A stretch of DNA of 64,000 nucleotides from Ulota crispa (GCA_963920765.1 OY987242.1:8334789-8398788); one strand, 5' to 3'; positions 34,884 to 48,429 are shown, counted from the first letter of the stretch. Made by a program: numbers and translations. Notes: generated by a model from the sequence alone, not told the origin.

Positions 34884-36170
34884 GTTGTGTACAACTAAGA
34901 ATAATCTTTCTTAAGCTACGCATTTTTTTCTGGAATGGCTACATTTGAATTCCGTGAAGGTAACTGAAAAATCCAGTGACATTCTTGAACATCTGTAGCA
35001 AGTTGCTATATGTTGTGAGTTAAAACAAAGCACGGGTTGTTTGGAAGAAAGCCAAAGGTAGGAAATAGGATAAGATTGGGGTGGATTGATCAAAGGGGGC
35101 TGTATGTAAAAGTGACAAAGGGTAGATGACGCGCAAGGCAGGAAGGAATTGTAGTGCAGAATTTGAGGGAGAGCAGACTGAGGGAGTGGAGGGAGTGGTG
35201 TGTTGCGAACGTGCAGAGCTTCCAGAGCGACATATGCTTGCACATGTGCCCATGACACCCCTCGAGATACCAGCATGTGACTTGCGCACCAGCAAGCAAG
35301 GATTCCTCGACCAGTCCATGCACTTATGCAGCAGCATTCAAGGAGTCACATGTGCAGGTTTGGAGGTGGAAGCGGCTCTTCGCTTGGTTGGGAGTTGGGA
35401 GTGCCATAGGGTTGCCAAGATGCTGTCGTACAGTGCCTTCCAACAAGTTATCCAGTTCTTCAAACCTTATCTAGCCATTATTTCATTTTTGTCAAACTTT
35501 AACAGTTCTCATAGTCTCGGTAGTTTTTTTTTTTTTCAGTAACACAATTGTAAATATGTGGCTCGAAATTGTTACCATATGGTCTCATGGGATTTTATTG
35601 ATTTCGAAATGTTCAATTATTGTTTTCATCACCAATTGTTGTTTAGTTGATTTTCAAAGAACTTACTCAAGGACTTGTTAGATGGTACTATATTGTATGG
35701 ACAGGTGGACGTTCCTTGTTCCTAGGCTTTTTAGTAGTCATCTACATTAAAGGTTGAATTTAGGTTGCCTTAATTAGGTTTCTTTACCTTGAAAGTTACT
35801 TCATGACTCTTTGCTTGACCCTATGGAGGTGCATGCAGCTTGTTTATTGCAATAATGATTGATGAAGGTTATTGAAGTACCAACTGATAAGTGATAATTA
35901 TTTATATAGTGTAAAATGTCAAGAAATTAGTGTGAAGCAATCTAAATGCAATATTTAGTGTGCATACAAAGTGTTGGTTTGCATTCTTCATGTCCCACTC
36001 TTTAGCTCTATCCATGCACTTATGTGTGTAAAATAAAATCAAAGAAGCTTTAATCTAAGTTGCAAGCCTTAGTGAGTCCCCTTTAGCTATTGGAGGATTT
36101 TCTTGTAGTCTTTTGAGCAAAATCTCCCAAATCCAAGGGTCTTATAATTCTTAAAAAAACATGATAGTGG
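34884..36170. other. Intergenic stretch
   Basis: A GC-richer part at about 35040-35450 holds overlapping frames on both strands (longest 35126-35542, 138 codons), with no recognisable domain. A short CAATTCA tandem lies just beyond, at about 36205-36230. Confidence 0.4.
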
Positions 36171-36339
36171 TGCGTACAAATCAATTACAAATGAAGGAAC
36201 AATTCACAATTCACAATTCACAATTCACAACTTTGTTATATCACCAAAGGCAAAGTTATAGGTGTTGCTAAACCCACCACATTCCAACTTATTTAGGAGC
36301 TCTATAAAGAAATACTTATATCAAATAACCAATTAAAGA

Positions 36340-36550
36340 TGATGGCATACATTATACTACTAAAATCACAATAATCTCTGTAATATCACATATATCCATT
36401 TATGACATCACACATCCAATCTTTGTGACATTATCACATACATACAATTTGAAGACTTACTAAAAAACTTAGCTTGTACTTGATATAACATATAAAAATC
36501 CTTATAAAATGCTAATAGTAAATGCGTAGTGTAGCAAGCACCAACAGCTA
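36340..36550. repeat. Dispersed repeat fragment, inverted relative of 20540-20830
   Basis: Shares blocks around CATTATCACATACATACAAT and the flanking AGACTTACTAAAAAACTTAGC with the large repeat at 19.6-21 kb. Confidence 0.6.
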
Positions 36551-36722
36551 GTAATTAATCAAAGATTATACATATGCAACTTAGTTATGAAAGTTAAGTC
36601 AAGTGAAAAAAAAAGAAAAAAGGGAAAAGTGGACAAAATAAAGAAAGGAGAAAAGGAAGCGTACACAACTCTTCACTTCTTTTGTTTTTTTACCGGGCTT
36701 AACTTTCATAACTTTGAGTAAT

Positions 36723-36984
36723 AACACCATATTAGGTAAATTGGGAAAAACAAAGGTACCATTTTGTACTCCACTTTAATCTTACATATAATAAATGTAG
36801 GCATAGCTATAGATAGCTCAAAGTTGAAAATTATTTGAAATTCATGTAGACAATCACTAAGAATTCAATATTGTAAAAGAAATTGCAAGTTTTTTCTTCT
36901 GTAATATGCTGAATTTTACATAATGATAGAACTAGTGAAGGTCCTAGAATGTACTCTTTTTCCAAATTTACTTGTTATGGTGTT
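36723..36984. mobile_element. AACACCATAT-family MITE, 262 bp
   Basis: Starts AACACCATATTAGGTAAATT and ends complementary TTTACTTGTTATGGTGTT. Homologous to the GALS intron fragment (1420-1655), the fragment at 4115-4174 and the window-start fragment. The target duplication was not resolved. Confidence 0.7.
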
Positions 36985-38190
36985 GTATGTATATTCTTAG
37001 AACAAGTACATCTGCCATCATCATTAAATGGTTATCTAATAAATGTGAAACTTGTCCTTCTTTTCTTTATGGGGCTCCTAAACACATTGAAATGTGTTGA
37101 CTTTCAGCAAAAAGGTAATGTGGATTTAGCAATCCCAAAAAGATATAAAAATACGTGTTTGAATATGTTATGCAAAAAAGTGTGTTTGCCATTAGTTCAA
37201 AAGTGATTTTTGTTGCCTCTCATTCTTGAAGCAAAACTCCATTGTTGTAGTGTCAAAATTTTGTATTATTCTTGTCATGTAAACATCTTTATGTGATCCA
37301 AGACTTTGGATTGGATCCAAGATGTTAAGTTATAAGTCCCAATTTCTTACTTCTCAACAAAATAGATTTTGAGAGCTTAGTAGGATTTGAGACTTAGAAC
37401 CTACTCTGGGCTCAACCTTAAAATTGGTCCTCTATAAATGTTATGCCTTCGAAGTAAGTCATCATGATCATAACATTCATGAGATGTTAACACTTTAACA
37501 ACTATAAAGCAAGAAATCAAGATCAATAACACTTAGGTATTTAATAACTAAATAAACATGTTATAATGAAAAATAACAAACAGCAAACTACAATCATTTT
37601 TATTTTTATTTGCATATTTTCATATTTTCATGTTATGAAATACTTTGCCATTACATTGTTAATAATGAAGACCAAATCACTCATTTACATTAGTTTGGAA
37701 AAATGAATCAATCTTTTTAGATCTCTTGTAAGTTCTTCCTCTAATCTTGTCCCCCATTACCCTATAACCATTCTCTTTCATCACTCTTCCTTTCTTGCCA
37801 TCCTGTTTGTCCTTGTTGTGCACTAGAGTTAATCCAAAGACAAGTTTAGAATTAAAAAAGGGGTTGCCTCCATCTTTCTCCAAAAACATCATTTATGTGG
37901 ACCTTAGGATGAAAATTTCAGAATTTTTGGATAAGAAAAAATGTTGAAATTTAGGAGTTTTCCATTGTAGGTCAATTTTGAAAACCTTGAAATTACATAT
38001 TTGAGTTCATAAATCCTAAATTAGTTTATCTCAATAGAATTAAGTGAATTGAACAACTACAAATAAAGGGCATGTTTTTATTTTATTTTTTAGGTATAAA
38101 AATGGAATTTTTCCATTTTGGGGTTTACACAAAGGGAAAGGCGGGTTTGGGGAAAAGAGAGAAGCCGTGCAAGTGTTCATCTAAACTAAC
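36985..38190. other. Intergenic AT-rich stretch
   Basis: Short unrecognised frames only (for example 37677-37892 on the minus strand). No gene or complete repeat was seen. Confidence 0.4.
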
Positions 38191-38577
38191 TAAGGTAGGA
38201 GCACCCATAGGCATCATGTCCCCATGGGCGTAACTTGATTAAAAACATATCTCCGCTACTTTCATTCTTTTGTTTTGTGAGAACAAGAAGTAGATTGGTC
38301 AGGTTATGGATACAAAGGTTTTGGTTTTGATAATAATTGAAGGCAGTTAGAGGCTCCATGATGCATGGTTTAAGCTCACTTTATCAATGCCCATGGGTAA
38401 GAAACTATTTAGCACTTTGAATAAATTACAAATAAATGCCCGTGTCAGCAAGTTTTTCAACAAACCCATTATTTTTTATTTCCACTTTCTAACCTAAAAA
38501 CATTAATTTCAAAACTATTTCATAACCTTACATACCCTAAAATAGAAAGTTTCTTGGTTATGGGTGCTCCTACCTTA
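38191..38577. mobile_element. TAAGGTAGG-family MITE, 387 bp
   Basis: Perfect 19-bp terminal inverted repeats, TAAGGTAGGAGCACCCATA and its complement. Related termini occur at 42960, 44090, 56159 and 62352. The target duplication is not clear. Confidence 0.78.
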
Positions 38578-41384
38578 AGCTTACTCTTGTGCGCAGCTTT
38601 GTCCCCTTCTTTGTCACCTTGTTTGTCCTGACACATATGGCCAATATTACCAAGCAATAGTAGATTAAATGGTCTTTTGGTAGAATACTTTCCTCTTCTC
38701 ATAGTATCATATTATCAAGCACAATTAAATTGAAACTTGGAAAGGATGCATCAGCTTGTGAACATTTGACCACATATCCTTTTCTATGTGGATAAATAAT
38801 AACTTTCTTGCTTGAACCTCAAAAATACACTAAATCCATGTAGAATTAGTTTCATGAAGCTAGAAGAGGAAAAGATAATTTTTGTATTTAAAATTGGTAA
38901 TATACTGCATTTGAATATTTAGAATTTTAGAATGTAAGTTTTTTGAATGCTAAATAAAATTAAGCACAAGCGGTAACCCATGAAAGACTTCCCCTTGTAG
39001 CAAAACCAAGTTTTTCTTCCATAACACAAAGATCTCACATTTAACTAAATATGGAATGTTCATGTGAATATGGACTTTTTGTGTTTTTGAGCATTGGAAG
39101 TTTTCCAGTCAATACGTTGGATGAAGATTTCTCCAAAGTTGTGCATGTTTTTTGATTTGGACATATCTCTAGATGATTTGCAAGTACCCTCAAGTGATTT
39201 GTTAGTACCAATCAACCTTTTGCACTACAAAATAGTTTAAGGATTATTATTCATGGATTTTGAATAATTCATGTTTAGTTAAATGGGACATACAATACTT
39301 GTGAAAGTATTGTATTTGAATGTGAAGTTCATTTTTAACGCTAGTCACATTTAGCCATTCAAACAATTGATTTATTTGCAAGCAAATAAAATTTCTAAGT
39401 ATCCACAGTAGTCAATGAATTTGATATATAACTTTGGAGGGGTCACACTCGGACACTCCTTTATGTTTGGTAACCACATGCAATCATGGAGTATTTTATG
39501 GGAGGATCTTTATCTTCTTGTAAGAATTTTTTTTCTCCCTATTTTTAAATAAAAAGCTGCTTAGAGTCTTAGATGTATTTTTGAGTACTCTATGCTTAAT
39601 TCTAAGTGGTTAAAGAGAAAAATGTTTGGCACCCTATATTTTATAAAGTAGAGAATACAAAACAAAATATTATGTCCTTCTAAATCTATTTGAGTAATAT
39701 GCATTTTCTAACATTCATACTACAATTGCACCAAATTTAGAGTTCAAATTCCATAATATTGAAAGGGTCAATCAATACACAACAACTAACATCACAAAAA
39801 TACAAGTAGAAGCAAAATGAACAAACGTATATAGAAGAACATGTACACATAGTTTGAGAAGTCAAAAGAGGGACAAACAAGGATCATGATTAAGAATTGT
39901 AAAGAAAACCTAAATTCAAACAAATAACAAACTAGACAATAGTTCAACATAATGTTTCTTTTAGAATCCTATGCCTGTTCACAGTGCTAGCACACTCTTG
40001 CAGCCTTGCCCCCATGTCCAATTATTACCATACACATTTCCCATTTTTCCTCCATTAGATTTAGAACTTGGACAAAAAGTTTAATTCCTTCATCAAAATT
40101 GGTTAAACCATAATAATCAAATTCATCCTACTAAGTACTTACAAGGGGATCCCATGTTTCCTACCATTTTTTTCTACAATATAATAAAGTGATAGAATTA
40201 TTCACTATCATATTTTACATATAATGAAGTAAGAGACATATTTTCAATACTATGGTAGATTTAACAAAAGTATAAATTTATCTCCAACAAATAAAATTGA
40301 CCTCATTTTTTTTTATCTCACCTGGTTTTCTAAAATTTCAATGATCTCTACCCCAAATATATAACTTAAGCTTGTTTTTCACAAAGCATGATGTCATTCA
40401 CAATTGTTACAAATTGTAACCATCATTTCTTTGCCCTTTGCAAAACCTTCAGTTACAACTTTTTCACATATCATGTGACTTTTTCATAAATATGCTACAT
40501 TTATCTAAAACTAAAATATTCATGTGGTTTCATACTTTCTATACTTTTTTGTTTAATTTTGAATTATGAATAGCATCAAGAGATCTCAAGATATCATGAA
40601 AAGACATCAAAATATCTCTCAATCCATAGCAAAATACGGGAGACCTCTCGATGTTTTTGCATATATGTCCAAAAAAATTAAATGTGATTCTCTTTTTTGG
40701 TCTTTATAATAGGCTTTGGACAGTCAAGATTTAACTAGGTATGGCATAAAAAAAATGCAATCTCTTTTTTAAATCATGGAGATCTCTCCGTCAAGATGTA
40801 AAATGATATATTTTTTTGTTACAATTTGTTGTTATAAGAGCAACTTTAATAATAAGACTACATTTGAGCAATAAAAGGTTTTAAAGGTGGTTTAGTGGGC
40901 TCTTGTAGGTAGGGTGTTGTATTTGAGGTGGAGGGACTCAACAACCAATTTGCATGTGAGTAACTTGTTGGCGTAGACGAGGGTTGACATTGACACAACA
41001 AGTTGGCATTTGAATTGACTTGATCCCTAACTCAAGAGTGCTGACACAACAAGTTGGTTCCAAGGAATTGAAAAGGGTCCTAACACAAGGGTGAGGTCAC
41101 TCCAAGGAGTTTCAAGAGATACTCCTATTTTTGTCCTTTTTTCCTAAATATGCCCAATCATCATCATCATGATGTTGTTTGATCACACCTTTTGGCTTCA
41201 CTTGACTTGCATAATTAGTCAATAACTGGTTACAAAATACTCCTTAATTGTGCATTCCAACTAGGTGCATTGAATTATTGATTATCATTAGGTCTTTTTT
41301 TTCTTGTCACCTCCATCCCATTGATTCAAGACAATGATTTAGGGCAATGGCTCCTCTATTTTGACTTCCAAAATGTGGCACAAA
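38578..41384. other. Long AT-rich intergenic stretch
   Basis: About 2.8 kb without a supported gene, complete transposon or RNA. It contains many homopolymer runs and no open frame of note. Confidence 0.45.
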
Positions 41385-41747
41385 GAGCATCTCCTACAGC
41401 ACGCTACCTAAGCCCCGCTCTCCTCAGCCATAATGGCTTCCTTGTTTTCAATCCCCAACCGCATTCAACTTGTCCCTGTGAAGGCCACGGGGCCTTCAGA
41501 TTGAGCCGCATACTCGTCAAATTTTAGTTTTCTCCACGCCCCCTTCACAATCCCTAGCAAGTACTGTTCACTTATGACCCCACTCCATAACTAGATGTAC
41601 TTGCTCAATTTGTTGTAACACAAGTGTAGGTCCGAAAAATTTCAAGGCTGCAGGAAAAACTTCAAGCCTCGCCCTGAAGGTTTGCGTCATTCTCCCCTTG
41701 AAATCTCATTTATCCAAGTATTGCAAAGCGTGATGCAAGAGATGCTC
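41385..41747. mobile_element. PIF/Harbinger-like MITE, GAGCATCTCC family
   Basis: A 363-bp element with termini GAGCATCTCCTACAGCACGC and CGTGATGCAAGAGATGCTC. The flanks are AAA (41382-41384) and TAA (41748-41750), a 3-bp duplication with one change. Confidence 0.68.
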
Positions 41748-41758
41748 TAAGCAAGCAC

Positions 41759-42217
41759 ATGCTCAAGGCATTTGCCATGGATGTCCATGTGACGGAGTTC
41801 TTCTTTTGGATACTTAAGGCGGGCATTTACCTGTTACCATGCATCCAGCACTTAATTCTGCAGTGTGGTACTATGAGAGGTACTGTACCGCTCACAAACA
41901 AGTGGAGACCGGCGTTACGTGATCGAGGAATGGTTAAATGGACGGAAAGAGGTACAGTCACTTGTGTGAGGATCACTGAGAGACGCCAGAGGACTTGTTG
42001 GGAGGAGCTTGATGAGGAAATGGCGGGGAGGTTGGGACAGGAGAGGAGTCGACATATTGACGCAGCAGGCGTCACGGCAGCCATGAATGGGAGACTGAGG
42101 GCAGGCACAAGGGCTGTGCCAGGAGTTGACGATGACCCGGGCCTGCCAGATGTAACTGAAACGGATATTAAGTTACAGAACCAAGGTACTGCTCTAAAAG
42201 CATTCAGTCATTTTTAA
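41759..42217 (+). other. Unassigned 152-codon open frame in a GC-rich patch
   Basis: The frame starts just right of the preceding MITE and is GC-richer than its surroundings. The product has an acidic/basic middle (EELDEEMAGRLGQERSRH) and no domain I recognise. An antisense frame of 93 codons overlaps it. It could be an exon, a captured fragment or chance. Confidence 0.2.
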
Positions 42218-42250
42218 CCGACCTCGTAGGGTCACAAAAACAATGCACAG

Positions 42251-42497
42251 AACCCGATATTTGTTAATTTGGGAAAAATTGTACATTTTGGGACTTTTAG
42301 AATTTGATATGAATGTTTTAGGTGACCTCCTAAAACCTACACGTGTCCTCATCTGAGAGGATAACTTTGCAAAGGAAAAAATCTTAGTGGCTCAGACTGA
42401 ATCTGATACCTTCAAATATGGTTTAAATAACTTTTTGGGTTTCAAGTAGAATACAAAGTGGGACACATATTTTTCCCAAATTAACAAATATCAGGTT
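42251..42497. mobile_element. AACCCGATAT-family MITE with ACAG target duplication
   Basis: A 247-bp element with terminal repeats of about 28 bp opening AACCCGATATTTGTTAATT. ACAG flanks it at 42247-42250 and 42498-42501. Close to the AACACCATAT family: the outer 45 bp resemble the terminus at bases 1-45. Confidence 0.78.
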
Positions 42498-42959
42498 ACA
42501 GTGGTTTTTAAATGGGTCATATTTTTTTTTGTTCAGAAATTGTACGCATGCACAGTTTTAGAGCCTCAAGTGACATGAGCCACCATTAAGTGTGCTTATT
42601 GGCCATAATTGTGTTGAGTTTTGTCTTTTAATAAAATATAGATATACATCATACTAAAATTTATGAAAACATGTTCTCAATCATGATTTGAACATTGGAA
42701 TATGGAATGGGTGCTTGCACGCTTTAAGAGCCTTATTGGAGCATTCTTAGCTTTGTAGTGGTTGCTTTTAGGACTCATGTGCTTAATTTACAGTTGCCTT
42801 TACATCATGAATGCTACCATCTATGATCAAGAATAAATACCTATGCACCTTTTGCTTTGATAAATTGTAGTTAATTCAAACCAACTCATGAAATTTCAAT
42901 TTATATGGTCATAAATTTTTTTCTTCTTTGACTTTCCACCAAAAATATTTCTAGGTGGC

Positions 42960-43364
42960 TAAGGTAGGAGGCTTGAATTCCACCCAGGCATTTTGAACCG
43001 CCCACATAAAATGTAGTGAAATGGACATGAGGTGGTCCTTATAATGACCTCTTACAGTCATTGAATGCATGGAAGAAAAGTTTTTTTTAATTGCAAGAGC
43101 CAATCATTCTCCTTGCTTTCCCAAATCTCTTCACAACTTGCAAGTGAATGGCTTATGCAAGGTCTAGGGACATAAATAGGGACCTAGGACACATGCACTT
43201 TGAAAATTCATAAATAACTAAAAAATGCTTCAAAAAATATGAAACGACTTGTGTTACATTCCGCATCTATTTCTCTTTGTGTGAAGAATGAACAAAACAT
43301 CCTCCCATCCACAAAAAACCATGAAAAAGGAGAGTGAGCCCTTAGATGGTCGCCTCCTACCTTA
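42960..43364. mobile_element. TAAGGTAGG-family MITE, 405 bp
   Basis: Termini TAAGGTAGGAGGC and GCCTCCTACCTTA. Contains a GCCCTTAGATGGTCG block near the right end, which recurs in modified form at about 43397 and 43987. Confidence 0.7.
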
Positions 43365-44021
43365 ACCTGACTTTAATTTAGTACAGATGTTATCTTTCTC
43401 TTAGATGGTCGGTTTACGAGCAGATTACACGGGAGCCTGGCCGCATGCTGCCAGTGTGCTTGCCCGACACCTCCTGATCCCCCCTGCCATAGTGGCCATG
43501 GCTCAGCAACTGTGGCAGTGGCAGTGCATGTGAATTTGCCTTGAACTCGTCCTGGTCTGCTCTGGCACTCGTGATTGCGCCTACGTTTCTTCCCCTACGA
43601 GGAAAGAAACCAACGCGTCTTGTGTTTCGTGTCTCCGTCGGTACAATGCTCGCAATAAGCACACGCAACGTCATTGCACTTGCGGCTTGGTATAAGATAG
43701 TCTGCTCATATTCCGCTGATGCTCTAATCCCGCTCACCTCCCCAAATGTACTCTTCTGGTATATGTCTTATTCATAATCTTTCAGCAATGTACATGAGAC
43801 AAATATTTGAGAGGTGGGCGGTTTTAGAGCACCTATGACCTTTTTGCTTCAAAATTTCATAACTAACTCCACAAAGCTTCATAAAATATGAAAACACTTG
43901 GGATAGATGCCAATTCCTCTTGTCATTCAAGGAAAATTTACTGAAAATTATTTCAGAAAGTTCACCTCCCCAAAATTCAGTTTCAGCCCTTAGATGAACG
44001 GTTTACGAGCACACTACCTTA
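43365..44021. other. Segment between similar TTAGATGG...TTTACGAGCA blocks
   Basis: Blocks near TTAGATGGTCGGTTTACGAGCA occur at about 43397 and, modified, at about 43988. Between them lies a GC-rich 340-bp piece (about 43420-43770) unlike the surrounding DNA, with 107- and 78-codon frames of unknown meaning. Bases 43810-44021 are an inverted relative of 56159-56371 and end with a TAAGGTAG-type terminus. Confidence 0.45.
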
Positions 44022-44089
44022 TTGCACATGCCAGTTTATGAACCTTGGATTTTTTAGTTGGCAGATAATGTAAGGGGGGCGGTTCTCAC

Positions 44090-44526
44090 TAAGGTAGGTA
44101 GCTCAAATTGAGTCCCCCCCATAGATAATGTGCCTCATAGGTCCCTAAGAATGGATATGAGGTGGTTCTTGAATGGACCCTCCTTAGTTTTAAAAGAAAA
44201 TGCGTTTTTTATTACAAGAGTTAATCATATTCCTTGATTTCACTTCATCTTTTTATAAATTGCAAAGGAACGGTTTATGAGAGACCTAGAATTACAAATA
44301 AGTGCCTACTACAAAATAAAAATTTGAAAATTCATCAACAATTCAATATTGCTTCAAAAATAAACTAAAATTACATTTAGCATCCATTTCTCTTTGTCTA
44401 AAAAATAAAAAATAAAAAATAAAAATAATAAAAAATAAAAATAAAAATAAAAAACTTCATGTCTTGGAAAGGCCATGAAAAAGCAGATCAGGCCTTAAAT
44501 TGTTGCTTTTTGAGCTACTAGGTACC
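44090..44526. mobile_element. TAAGGTAGG-family MITE, copy related to 62352-62756
   Basis: The left end TAAGGTAGGTAGCTCAAA and the right end, a degenerate complement (TTTTTGAGCTACTAGGTA), give about 437 bp. An A-rich microsatellite (AATAAAA units) lies at 44400-44455. The interior aligns, inverted, with 62352-62756. Confidence 0.6.
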
Positions 44527-44554
44527 ATAGTTCCCTTTCACCTTTGCAGGTTTC

Positions 44555-44885
44555 ATTGCAACTCTAGATCTTAGCTCCGTTGAGTTATTGAGGGCAAAAA
44601 AGAACACTATAGAAAATCATGAATATTTTATGCAAAAGCATTGGCATTTTGGTAGGACTTGGGCTAAAAGTTCGGTCTAGCTAAATGGTTGATCCAAATC
44701 TTGAGTGAAGTCCCATCTTTGTTGGCGTAAAAACTTCCAAAAAGTGGTACCATGTAAATAATCGGGCCATGGGTCTTGAGATGTAGTGTGAAGCGCTTAG
44801 TCTCAACTTTTGGCTCTACACCAATCAAATTCTGAAAATTTATTTGATACTTGGGACATGGAATATAGTGTAGACTGCCTCTAAG
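44555..44885. repeat. Fragment of the dispersed minisatellite-bearing repeat
   Basis: Aligns with 27090-27350 (shared AATCATGAATATTTTATGCAA-type block and TGAGATGTAGTGTGAAGCG-type block), but here the 27-bp array is missing. Confidence 0.65.
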
Positions 44886-45632
44886 AGTTTAGAACTTCAC
44901 CACTAGAAGATCAATTTTGAATTTTTTAAATTCATATTTACAATTAGAGACCTTGAAGTAGTGTACTATAATGAAAGGAGATAGACTTGACCAAGTACAA
45001 AATAAAGGCAGATTTTTAAACATTTTTTGCACAACTATCGTAGTGTGATAGGGGTTTTGTTTTTGCAATGAAAAAATAATTATTATTTTTATTTGAAGAG
45101 GTTTGTTTTTGTTTAAATGGAATAATGATGATTTTTTATTTATAAGTATATGATTATTAGACTTTTTGTCATACATTCAATTTGAACAAAATATTACATA
45201 CTTTCAAATTTAAAAGGACAATCAAAAAATAGTTAATTTCATATAATGTTTACAATGAATGAAAGTGAAGTGGATTTAACATGTTTTAATTGAATTGGTT
45301 ATGGTTGAAGGTACCGGTAGCTAGGAAGAGAAAGCACTAGATTTGGATTTGAAAAGATGCTTGAGTATGGTAGTGAAAAAATAGTGAATGTGCATTGTAC
45401 TACAAAGGATTTACTACAAATACTTTGTGTTGCCAAAGGACAATTACTGAACTTTTTGCTATATCTCTTATCCATTTTTCACAAATTTCGTTGTTTCCTA
45501 ATATTTTCTAGAAATCTGTTTTTTACATTTTTGAATTAATAAAAATAAAACCCATGTCACACTACAATACTCCTTGTCCACAAACTGAGATGTGTAGCAT
45601 GGCCAACCCAAACTCAACTAGATGCAACAATT
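44886..45632. other. Intergenic AT-rich stretch
   Basis: No supported gene. Frames of 95 and 60 codons (44889-45176, 45357-45539) have biased AT-driven composition. Confidence 0.4.
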
Positions 45633-46533
45633 TTAACCCCTAAAAGCCCAAGGGTGTTTTTCTTGTTTTCGGAAAGTAGTTTTGAAGTTTTTGAATTGTC
45701 CTTGTACGATCATTATTAAACATTAAAACAAAATTGTAACCGTTGAATCTTAACTTCAAGGTTTCTAGATGGCATTATCCAAAAAGAATCCAAATGGCCG
45801 TGCGGATTTTAAAATATTTGTGATTGAATGATGATGAGTATGGAATCTTTTGCTTTTTTTAGCTGCCCAAAACTTCTAATGCAAATTGGCAACTTTTGGA
45901 TACAAAATTGGGAGACAACCACTTTGGATGCTTTAGTATTTATTGTTGTTACTTCAAAACCAATGGCCCCTCTTCCAAATCCATGACCACAATTTCACAA
46001 ATGAGCCTGCAACACAAGTGTCAAAACGCAACCGTCCAATACAAAGAGATTTTCAACTTCAATTATTGACAAAAAATCATTATGAATGAAAGAAAATTCA
46101 ACGGTGAAAGGATTCTAATTTCTATAACAAAGACGTTCCAAGTGAAATTTGTCCAAAAGCACTTTTAGATTTTGTTAGATGTCAAAAATTTAGTAAAAGG
46201 GCACTTATTGCCCAAGGGAGTGCCCAAGGGAAATCTTCACCTTTTACTCAACTTGATGCCCGTCTTTTCAATGTGGCAACTTCTCATAGGCTCTGTGACA
46301 CTATTCACGACACTATTCACAACAAAAAATGTATGCTTGTAGTTAACCTTCCACCAAAAATAAATAGAATAAGATATGGAGGAAGTTGAATTTGAACAAT
46401 GAAGCTAACTTCAAGGCGCAACTTTTCCAAAAAAAACCTCAAAACAATAAAATTTGTAGCTTCAACAGAATTTCAAAGTTTCTTGAAATTTTTTGAACAC
46501 CAGAATTTGGTGCCTTGGGCATTTAGGGATTAA
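45633..46533. mobile_element. TTAA-flanked element, 930-bp type, copy b (inverted)
   Basis: Starts TTAACCCCTAAAAGCCCAAG and ends GGGCATTTAGGGATTAA. It is the inverted copy of 11815-12747, with both TTAA sites intact here. Confidence 0.82.
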
Positions 46534-47482
46534 ATGCGGTTTTCATAATTAGCTCTCAAGTGGCTAAAAATGTTGCTAAATGTGCGAAACTTTCATGTCT
46601 AAGGCAGTAACGCTACGGTATTCTCAAATTTGTAACAAAGAAAAGTTTGATGGAAGTTTTGGTATATATAGCCACGTTTGTGAATACTATCTAGAAGAGT
46701 CTTATAGTATTTATATGATTGGTGCTTATGAACAAAAAGATCTTTGAGGTATAACATCCAATGCAAATTAGTAACAACAGTACAAAGTGAATCTCATATA
46801 TTTGTGTTTTAAGAACTGAAAAAAAATCCAATTTGTAAATAAGTTTATTGGATTTGAAACTTTTTGTGCAATTTCACTGAGTGGGTGCTGGCTCTCTTAA
46901 TCTTTAAGACTTGGTTGACCACTTTGTAGTTGATTTCTACATAATTTTTCACATTTTCACCTAAACTGACCAAATAGTAAGTGGGGCCATTTTAATTGTT
47001 GAAAAAAAATGTACTCCATGTTTACATCATCAACCTATCACGTTTGTACTTGGATCTACTACACCTAAAGTAAATAAATAAAAAAGTAATGGCAAAAAGC
47101 TAAAAAAAGAAGGAGGGAACACTGATTTTGGTGTTTCTAGTTTAGAAAAATGTAAACCCATATGCAAAAGTGGTGCAAAAGAAAAGACTAATGTCAGTCC
47201 TTTTGTGAAGCAGACTCACTGCCACAACAATTGTTCTAGAGTAGGGAAAAAAGTGATCATTTTGTTGTTGAGCACCCATAAGTTAATCCAACAAATTCTC
47301 AAAAAGTATACTGTAGTAAATTAGTAATACCTATTTTTGGACTACATTATGGTTATTCTATACACTATATAGCATGTTGAAGTGAATAGTCCCATTTGTA
47401 AGTAAAACTTCAAGAACTTGTAAACAATGCAAATTAAGAATTGCTTCCAAAAATATTTTGCTCCATAATCTAATAAAAAACC
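46534..47482. other. Intergenic AT-rich stretch
   Basis: No gene, RNA or terminal-repeat element could be supported. Confidence 0.4.
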
Positions 47483-48400
47483 TTAACCCCTAAAGGACCA
47501 AGGAGCCCACTTTGGGTTTTATGAGAACTTGGGCATGCTTTATTGACTTCATAATTTGGAAATTTTTCATGAAATTTTTAGGATGGATGCTACTCATTGT
47601 AATCTCCATGTGAAGCGTTACTTCATGTCATTCCAATGAGTAATGCAAAATGTAGAAGGTTTTTTCAATTTCAATGTCAAACTAGGCACCAAAAAATATA
47701 TTCTAATTTTTTTTAAAATTTTTTATAGAATTGTATAGATTGATACCTACTCGAAAACAATTGAATCATTCAATTCCAAATAATGAGGTGAGAGTTAAAA
47801 GGAGATTTCTTTTGTGGGCAATGAAGGTAGGAAGAGGGTAGAAAAAACATATAAAGTATCTTTTACTCACAATTTTGAAAGATTTCAAATGAAAATGAAA
47901 AGTAAAGTTACCAATTGTTTGTTAGAGCATTCTCACCATTGGGATTGACAATTTTCAAAATTTTCCAAAATTTATTAGCATACTAGTTATATGTTTCATT
48001 CATCAATACCTTTCACTTTACAAATTTTGTAAAAATGAATCCGATTTTTGTTTTGGTTAAAAAATTCATATATGCTTTCCACCCATTTTCCGACATATTG
48101 CAAAAATTGCACAAGAGATACAACATATGTGTTTTTTTATAAAAAGTTTGAAAAACAAAACTTCACCTTTTGGAAGAACTAGAAAAACCTATATTTTGGA
48201 ATATAGGCACATTGATCTTGCAATTGGTGGGGATTTTCATTTTGAAATTTTGGGACAATGTACTTGTGCAAATCAACCAATGGATCCTATGGTTGGATTT
48301 GTTTAAAAGAAAGTTTCAATGAAGATTTTGACCCTTGTTTGGGGACTAGTATTTTGAAGCAGTTTTGGGCCTCTAAACACAAAAGAATTTTAGGGGTTAA
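47483..48400. mobile_element. TTAA-flanked element, 918 bp
   Basis: Starts TTAACCCCTAAAGGACCAAG and ends GAATTTTAGGGGTTAA. It is similar in length to the 920-bp type but its interior is different or strongly diverged. No other full copy is in this window. Confidence 0.65.
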
Positions 48401-48429
48401 AGAAATGAGGATCAAGAGTGTTAGCAAGG

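Noticed and set aside
35126-35542. 138-codon frame in a GC-richer patch
   Set aside because: No domain is recognised, competing frames of similar length lie on the other strand, and there is no splice or start context to support it.
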